Source: Kroppenstedtia sanguinis
Lineage (GTDB): Bacteria; Bacillota; Bacilli; Thermoactinomycetales; DSM-45169
Length of the DNA: 64,000 bases
Direction: 5' to 3'
Assembly (NCBI RefSeq): GCF_050433445.1
Contig: NZ_JBNPXF010000009.1
Location: 1-64,000, forward strand
The notes beneath the pieces were generated by a model. It was not told the origin of the DNA. It ran no database searches and saw only the letters and a program-made list of their open reading frames with translations. The position numbers were made by a program, and so were the translations under genes. Shown here piece by piece: positions 62,083 through 64,000 of the stretch (within the stretch, counting starts at the first letter, position 1; each line of letters opens with the position of its first letter).

Positions 62083-63366
62083 TCAAGGGGATTCATTCTT
62101 TTTCCCCCGCCACAGTCTTTCCATCAGAATGGCAAGGAAAGTCCCGGTGAGAAGACCGTTGCCCAAGGTGAACTGAAGGACTGAGGGCAGGGAAGCAAAA
62201 GCGGTGGAGGGAACAAACATGATGCCCACTCCGATCATGAGTGAGATGCCGAGGATGGTGTTGCGCCGGTCATCCAAGGGCTCCCGAGTGATATTGCCCA
62301 CCGCGATGGAAACGATCTGAAGAAAACTAGCCAGCAGAGCCGCGTCGGCCACGGGCTCCGGCAAACCCGCCAGAAAACTCATCAAGGGAGGAAACAGGGA
62401 GACTCCTACCATCACCAGGCAACCGATGAGGAAGGGGCGTAACTTTTTTAACCCGGTCAGCCGGACAAAACCAGCAGAACTGGACAAGGGAATCGTTCCC
62501 ACAGTGGAGAAAAGGGCAGCCAATCCATTGGCCACTCCGTTCCAGATCCCACCCTGGTCCAGTGCTCTCCGTGCCTCCTCTGGCCGTCGTCCAATTACTT
62601 GTTCCCCCGCCGCCACCGTGGCCACCAGATTGGACATCAGCACGAAGGCGATCAGGAGGCCAGTAATCACCATCCCCCCCTCCAGTCGGGGGACTCCCCA
62701 GGCGAAGAGTTCCGGCAATCGGATCCATCCCTCAGACTGGGGAGATTCTGGAAGCCGTCCCGCCCAAGCAAAAGCGGTCCATCCCACCAGAATTCCTAAG
62801 AGGACGGAGTAATCTTTCAGGCTTCCTTTTCCTTTCACCGAGATGAAGATGATCAGGATCAACACGCCAAATGAGAGCAGAGCACTCACTGAGTCGAGAC
62901 CGTCAGCGCCCAGTCCGATCATCCCCTCTAGAAACACTCCGCTCAATTGAAAGACAAGTAACAAAAGATAGACCCCGGTCACCAAGGGAGTGAACAGAGT
63001 CATCATCCGTCGGATTAAGCCGGTGATTCCCATGAGAAAAAGTACCAATCCGGCTATCAACATACTTCCTTCCAGCGACTGCAACATGGCACCGGAGTCC
63101 AACCCGACGGTCCCCCCCAGGATCACAAAAATACCCAACCAAACGCCCGCCGGTCCGTCGGCAATGGGCAGACGGTGGCCCAACCAGCCTTGCAAAAAAG
63201 AGGCGATCCCCACCACAAAGAAGGTTCGCTGCATCAGCTCTGCCGTCTCTTGTGCGGACAATTGGAAAGTTTGACCGATGACGATCGGGATTGCCAATGA
63301 ACTAGAAAGAAGAAATACAAACCATTGCAACGACCCCAAGGCCGTCTGTCCTTTTAACCTTTGCAC
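62083..63366 (-). CDS. NCS2 family nucleobase:cation symporter (purine/uracil permease)
   Basis: A 427-residue, roughly 14-helix permease: LQWFVFLLSSSLAIPIVIG at the N terminus, IADGPAGVWLGIFVILGG near residue 69, NGVANGLAALFSTVGTIPLS near 278. This pattern (UraA/PurP fold; the second repeat normally has NxGxxxxT) indicates uptake of a purine or pyrimidine base with protons. The specificity residues do not let me choose between xanthine, uric acid and uracil. Start is probably GTG 63366 with a weak site; no purine riboswitch is seen upstream. Confidence 0.8.
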   Translation of the reverse strand: MQRLKGQTALGSLQWFVFLLSSSLAIPIVIGQTFQLSAQETAELMQRTFFVVGIASFLQGWLGHRLPIADGPAGVWLGIFVILGGTVGLDSGAMLQSLEGSMLIAGLVLFLMGITGLIRRMMTLFTPLVTGVYLLLLVFQLSGVFLEGMIGLGADGLDSVSALLSFGVLILIIFISVKGKGSLKDYSVLLGILVGWTAFAWAGRLPESPQSEGWIRLPELFAWGVPRLEGGMVITGLLIAFVLMSNLVATVAAGEQVIGRRPEEARRALDQGGIWNGVANGLAALFSTVGTIPLSSSAGFVRLTGLKKLRPFLIGCLVMVGVSLFPPLMSFLAGLPEPVADAALLASFLQIVSIAVGNITREPLDDRRNTILGISLMIGVGIMFVPSTAFASLPSVLQFTLGNGLLTGTFLAILMERLWRGKKNESP

Positions 63367-63463
63367 AAAAAATCACCAGATTTCACCCAAATTACAGTTG
63401 ATTCATCCCGAGGGATGGGGTCCATGCACCATCCCTTATGCGACAACTTTTTTGTAAAGACCT

Positions 63464-63853
63464 TAGGGCTGTTGATTAACCAGAAAACAGTTAGCAGAAG
63501 GGAGTCGTGTGCTACCCAAGCGACCTCTGCACCATGGGCACTACAATCCCGATGGGCTGAAGTCCTGAACTCAAGGAAGCACCACAGGCACTACAATCCA
63601 AAGGAGCTGAAGCTCTAGATTAAGGTAGCACCACAGGCACTACAATCTCGATGGCAAGGTTGCCATCTTACCCAGCGGAAAATCTGAAGGGAGGGGGTTC
63701 AGGGAAACATTCTTACTTGTGTTGCTACCGTCCCGGCTTTGCCCCTGCCCGATGGTCAGATATGGAGCGGCTAGCTTTTACTTCCTTGCGGGATCGCATG
63801 TTTGCGTGGGTGAACACGATCCTCACCTAAAATATAGCTAATCAACACGCCTG
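63464..63853 (+). mobile_element. MITE copy 14 (long type with three repeat units, 390 bp)
   Basis: Begins TAGGGCTGTTGATTAACC and ends GCTAATCAACACGCCTG. Flanks TAAAGACCT (63455-63463) and TAAAGGCCT (63854-63862) match at 8 of 9. Interior has three 49-bp-type units. It ends 10 bases from the stop codon of the response regulator gene. Confidence 0.9.
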
Positions 63854-63863
63854 TAAAGGCCTA

Positions 63864-64000
63864 TCAACCAAACCAGCCTTGCTTCATGGCGTGGATCGCA
63901 GCCTGAGTTCGATCCTGCAGATCCAATTTGCTCAAAATTCCGCTCACATGGGTTTTCACTGTTTTTTCAGCGATTACCAGTTGAGCAGCGATCTCCTTAT
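63864..64000 (-). CDS. NarL/LuxR-type response regulator, C-terminal part, cut by window edge
   Basis: The last 44 residues of a GerE-type helix-turn-helix: KEIAAQLVIAEKTVKTHVSG followed by ILSKLDLQDRTQAAIHAM and QGWFG. The sequence is typical of two-component regulators of the NarL group (LiaR/DegU-like). The receiver domain and partner kinase would lie beyond the right edge. Confidence 0.85.
   Translation of the reverse strand, partial: KEIAAQLVIAEKTVKTHVSGILSKLDLQDRTQAAIHAMKQGWFG

Overview
The window looks like chromosome of a spore-forming Firmicute of moderate GC content, by eye close to 50%. It has a Spo0E-type phosphatase, a class D sortase, a coproheme decarboxylase of the HemQ type, and a gene set (yuiB, yuiD, yumB, yumC, yutM, yutI, yuzB, yuzD homologues) that lies together in Bacillus. 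GC level, gene content and many TTG/GTG starts after strong GGAGG sites fit Thermoactinomycetaceae (Kroppenstedtia/Desmospora type). That assignment is inference. No rRNA, tRNA or CRISPR array was seen.

Layout. 0-8.5 kb: edge of an IS3-type element, a glycine-zipper protein, YitT, a DUF4236 protein, a decayed APS kinase, asparaginase II, YuiD, an acetyltransferase, a cobalamin-binding protein, YuiB and HemQ. 8.5-17.7 kb: redox and Fe-S housekeeping (type II NADH dehydrogenase, ferredoxin-NADP reductase, A-type and NifU-type Fe-S proteins), sortase, and the mccA-mccB transsulfuration pair. 17.8-25.6 kb: an oligopeptide ABC importer with two binding proteins (oppA2-oppA1-oppB-C-D-F). 25.8-35 kb: an OPT transporter with a PqqD-like partner, an M20 dipeptidase, glycolate oxidase glcD-glcF, and a PQQ-type sugar dehydrogenase lipoprotein. 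35-37.5 kb: an ABC-F protein behind a leader peptide and attenuator, divergent from a small tandem-DivIVA protein. 37.7-44.4 kb: a five-gene operon (second OPT transporter, DUF917, DUF1177, AroM, M29-like aminopeptidase) with an IclR regulator. 44.4-46.1 kb: an AT-rich acquired patch with a CPBP protease driven by a duplicated copy of the ABC-F/DivIVA intergenic region. 46-52.6 kb: sfsA, a zinc alcohol dehydrogenase, an ASCH-like protein, recQ, and an acyl-CoA-dehydrogenase-fold flavoprotein. 52.8-57.3 kb: two adjacent AT-richer catalase-family genes that both lack the distal asparagine pair. 58-63.4 kb: a tripartite tricarboxylate transporter with TctA and TctB fused, and an NCS2 nucleobase permease. 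The window ends inside a NarL/LuxR response regulator.

The most striking feature is a dense family of non-coding MITE-like elements: about 14 copies or remnants in 64 kb, roughly one per 4.5 kb. Their ends read CAGGGCTGTTGATTA and, inverted, CAGGCGTGTTGATTA. I read 9-bp flanking duplications directly: five are perfect and four match at 8 of 9 positions. There are two interior types sharing the same ends. One insertion splits a consensus promoter upstream of the sortase gene, and others sit at stop codons or in leader regions. The long type carries a 49-bp repeat with a covarying hairpin that also forms a stand-alone three-copy array. No transposase with matching ends is present here.

The other system worth attention is the OPT-DUF917-DUF1177-AroM-aminopeptidase operon, which looks like uptake plus degradation of an unidentified peptide-like or cyclic amino-acid-derived substrate.
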